A stretch of 64,000 nucleotides of DNA from Homoserinibacter sp. YIM 151385 (lineage in GTDB: Bacteria; Actinomycetota; Actinomycetes; Actinomycetales; Microbacteriaceae): assembly GCF_027912415.1 (NCBI RefSeq), contig NZ_CP115175.1, positions 124,001 through 188,000 on the forward strand. The letters run 5' to 3'. The notes under the pieces are model-generated. The model was not told where the DNA came from. It did not search any database and worked only from the letters and a program-made list of their open reading frames with translations. Position numbers and translations under genes: made by a program. Positions 62,680 through 64,000 of this stretch are shown here, piece after piece. The number at the start of each line of letters is the position of its first letter. Position 1 is the stretch's first letter.

Positions 62680-64000
62680 GTGGAGCGAGACGACGAGCAG
62701 GGGACAGGCGAGCGCGCCTCGTCGTCCGAGGGGGCGGAGTCCGCTGCGCCGGCCGCGCACGCACCGCGTTCGAGCACGCCCCGCGCCGCCGCGAAGCCCG
62801 CCGCCCGCACCACGGCCGCGAAGGCCGGAACCGCGAAGAGCGGCACCGCGAACAGCGGCACCGCGAAGCCGTCGCCTCGCGCGACGACGGCCCGCGCCGC
62901 CGCGAAGCCCTCCGCTGCGAAGTCGGGCACGGCGAAGAGCAGCACCGGCAAGAGCGCGGCGGCGAAGTCGACCACGCCGCGCACGACGACCGCGAAGGCC
63001 GCGGCGGCGAAGAGCCCGGCGGCGAAGGGCACGGCGGCGAAGCCGGCCGCGGCGAAGACCGGCACGACGCGGTCGACGACCGCGAAGGCGGCCGGAACGC
63101 CCCGGACCACGGCGGCGAAGTCGACTGCCGCGAAGTCGACCGCGGCGAAGCCCGCGGCGGCGCGCAAGCCCGCCGCGACGCGCGCGCGAGCCGCCGCGGC
63201 GACGACCACGGCCGCGGATGCGGCGGCGGCGACCGCCGCGGAGCCGCTGACGGCCGACCCCGAGACCGCTTCCGCCGTCGGCTCGACCGGCGCGGAGGAG
63301 TCGTCGACGGAGACCGCCGCCGAGACCGAGCCCCAGGCCGCGGTCGGCGCGTCCGAGCCCCCGGCGCGGCCGAACCGCTCCCGCGCCGCGAGCAGCGCCA
63401 CCCGCACGCGCTCGACGCCCGCATCCCGCGCCGCCCAGGCTGCGAAGGCGGTCGAGCCCGAGGCCGCCCAGCCCGAGACCGTCCAGCCCGAGGCCGCCCA
63501 GCCCGAGCCGGTCCTCGCGCCCGAGCCGGTCGTCGCGGAGCCCGTCGCGCCCGAGCCGGTCGCCGAGCCCGAGCCGACGTCCGCTCCCGCGGCCGATGCC
63601 GCCGCGCCCGCCGTCGTGCTCACCGGCCTCCTCAAGCGCTACGGCGGCACCGTCGCGGTCGACTCGATCGACCTCGAGGTGCCCGCCGGGAGCTTCTTCG
63701 GCATCGTCGGCCCCAACGGCGCCGGCAAGACGACGACGCTCTCCATGCTGACGGGGCTCATCCGCGCCGACGCGGGCTCGATCGCGATCAACGGCATCGA
63801 CGTGGCGGCCGACCCGAAGGGCGCCCGCCGCTCGGTCGGCGTGCTGCCCGACCGCCTGCGTCTCTTCGACCGCCTCACGGGCGGCGAGCTGCTCGCCTAC
63901 TCCGGGTCCCTCCGCGGCCTCGACCGTGCGACGGTCCGGGCCCGCACCGCCGACCTCGCGAGCGCCTTCGGCCTCACGGGCAGCCTCGGCCGTCTCGTCG
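62680..64000 (+). CDS. ABC transporter ATP-binding protein with a histone H1-like N-terminal extension (3' end outside window)
   Basis: Open to the right edge; 440 codons are visible. Residues 1-312 are low complexity: Lys/Ala/Pro/Thr/Ser-rich repeats of the (S/T/P)-A-A-K kind (from about 37 to 180), followed by an acidic and Pro/Glu-rich part (EPEAAQPE units near 255-300). From 313 a normal ABC ATPase begins: VVLTGLLKRYGG, Walker A GPNGAGKTTT at 344-353, then a GVLPDRLRLFDRLTGGEL Q-loop region. The extension has the same composition as the basic tails of actinobacterial HupB/histone-like proteins. The frame, the GTG start and its -10 spacing agree, so the extension seems real. Signature and Walker B lie outside the window. 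Confidence 0.85.
   Translation, partial: MERDDEQGTGERASSSEGAESAAPAAHAPRSSTPRAAAKPAARTTAAKAGTAKSGTANSGTAKPSPRATTARAAAKPSAAKSGTAKSSTGKSAAAKSTTPRTTTAKAAAAKSPAAKGTAAKPAAAKTGTTRSTTAKAAGTPRTTAAKSTAAKSTAAKPAAARKPAATRARAAAATTTAADAAAATAAEPLTADPETASAVGSTGAEESSTETAAETEPQAAVGASEPPARPNRSRAASSATRTRSTPASRAAQAAKAVEPEAAQPETVQPEAAQPEPVLAPEPVVAEPVAPEPVAEPEPTSAPAADAAAPAVVLTGLLKRYGGTVAVDSIDLEVPAGSFFGIVGPNGAGKTTTLSMLTGLIRADAGSIAINGIDVAADPKGARRSVGVLPDRLRLFDRLTGGELLAYSGSLRGLDRATVRARTADLASAFGLTGSLGRLV

Noticed and set aside
62481-63635. 384-codon Ala/Val-rich frame on the minus strand opposite the ABC gene extension
   Set aside because: It is the reverse of the Lys/Ala repeats. The plus frame runs directly into an ABC ATPase and has a fitting -10 box, so the plus strand is the coding one.

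Overview
The window is a gene-dense, very GC-rich (my estimate is above 70 %) stretch of an actinobacterial chromosome, most likely from the family Microbacteriaceae. The evidence is strongly G/C-biased third codon positions, many GTG starts, many start codons placed 6-7 bases after a TANNNT hexamer (leaderless transcripts), an AdnAB double-strand-break nuclease instead of RecBCD, an IdeR/DtxR-type iron box, DUF3117 and DUF3107 proteins, a UPF0182 protein, and gene orders that I recall from other actinobacteria such as Mycobacterium tuberculosis (roughly Rv1165-Rv1232 and Rv3193-Rv3207). The species cannot be named from the sequence. No prophage, transposase, CRISPR array or resistance island is visible.

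Layout. 1-3339: tail of an oligopeptide-type binding protein, the GTPase TypA/BipA, a small lipoprotein. 3336-6723: the EfeUOB ferrous/ferric iron importer on the minus strand, with an IdeR-like palindrome upstream. 6890-14138: a membrane protein, ferredoxin FdxA, the succinylase branch of diaminopimelate synthesis (dapC, dapD, dapE) and citrate synthase. This block is interrupted at 10731-12040 by a symmetric cassette: two 89-bp hairpin repeats flank an AbiEi/DUF559 nuclease-like gene, with G-quadruplex-type runs outside both hairpins. 14321-21536: DUF3117, O-methyltransferase, TatB, an aldehyde dehydrogenase with its LysR regulator, a 37-residue membrane peptide, Mrp/ApbC, a soluble MgtE-N/CBS protein and a GSP17M-like membrane protein.

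21682-26251: a catabolic module (CoA-acylating semialdehyde dehydrogenase, PucR regulator, class III aminotransferase) that fits beta-alanine or a related amino acid. 26253-32584: Xaa-Pro aminopeptidase, a membrane-anchored endonuclease/exonuclease/phosphatase protein, a PHP phosphoesterase, a DEAD-box helicase, a MiaE_2-type ferritin-like protein, a small membrane protein and DUF3107. 32686-49270: DNA repair and associated housekeeping (adnA-adnB, a phosphotransferase, a zinc-less nudC, uvrD2, an orphan ThiF/cyclodehydratase-like protein, a DUF2342 zincin, a Lon-like PDZ protease, UPF0182). 49404-53512: initiator tRNA-fMet, an epimerase, a nitrilase-family amidase, a TetR regulator and an HtrA-like protease.

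53627-62404: a cell-surface glycopolymer region with a GT2 glycosyltransferase, a double-headed TagF/TagB-like polymerase, a second TagF-like protein, an ABC-2 exporter (permease and Wzt/TagH-like ATPase), a nucleotidyltransferase and an EcsC protein. A short scar at 59058-59202 looks like a collapsed mazEF toxin-antitoxin pair. The window ends inside an ABC ATPase that carries a roughly 310-residue Lys/Ala/Pro-rich, histone H1-like N-terminal extension.

Start codons were chosen by ribosome binding sites or by the leaderless -10 spacing where visible. Function calls rest on motifs read by eye, with no database search.
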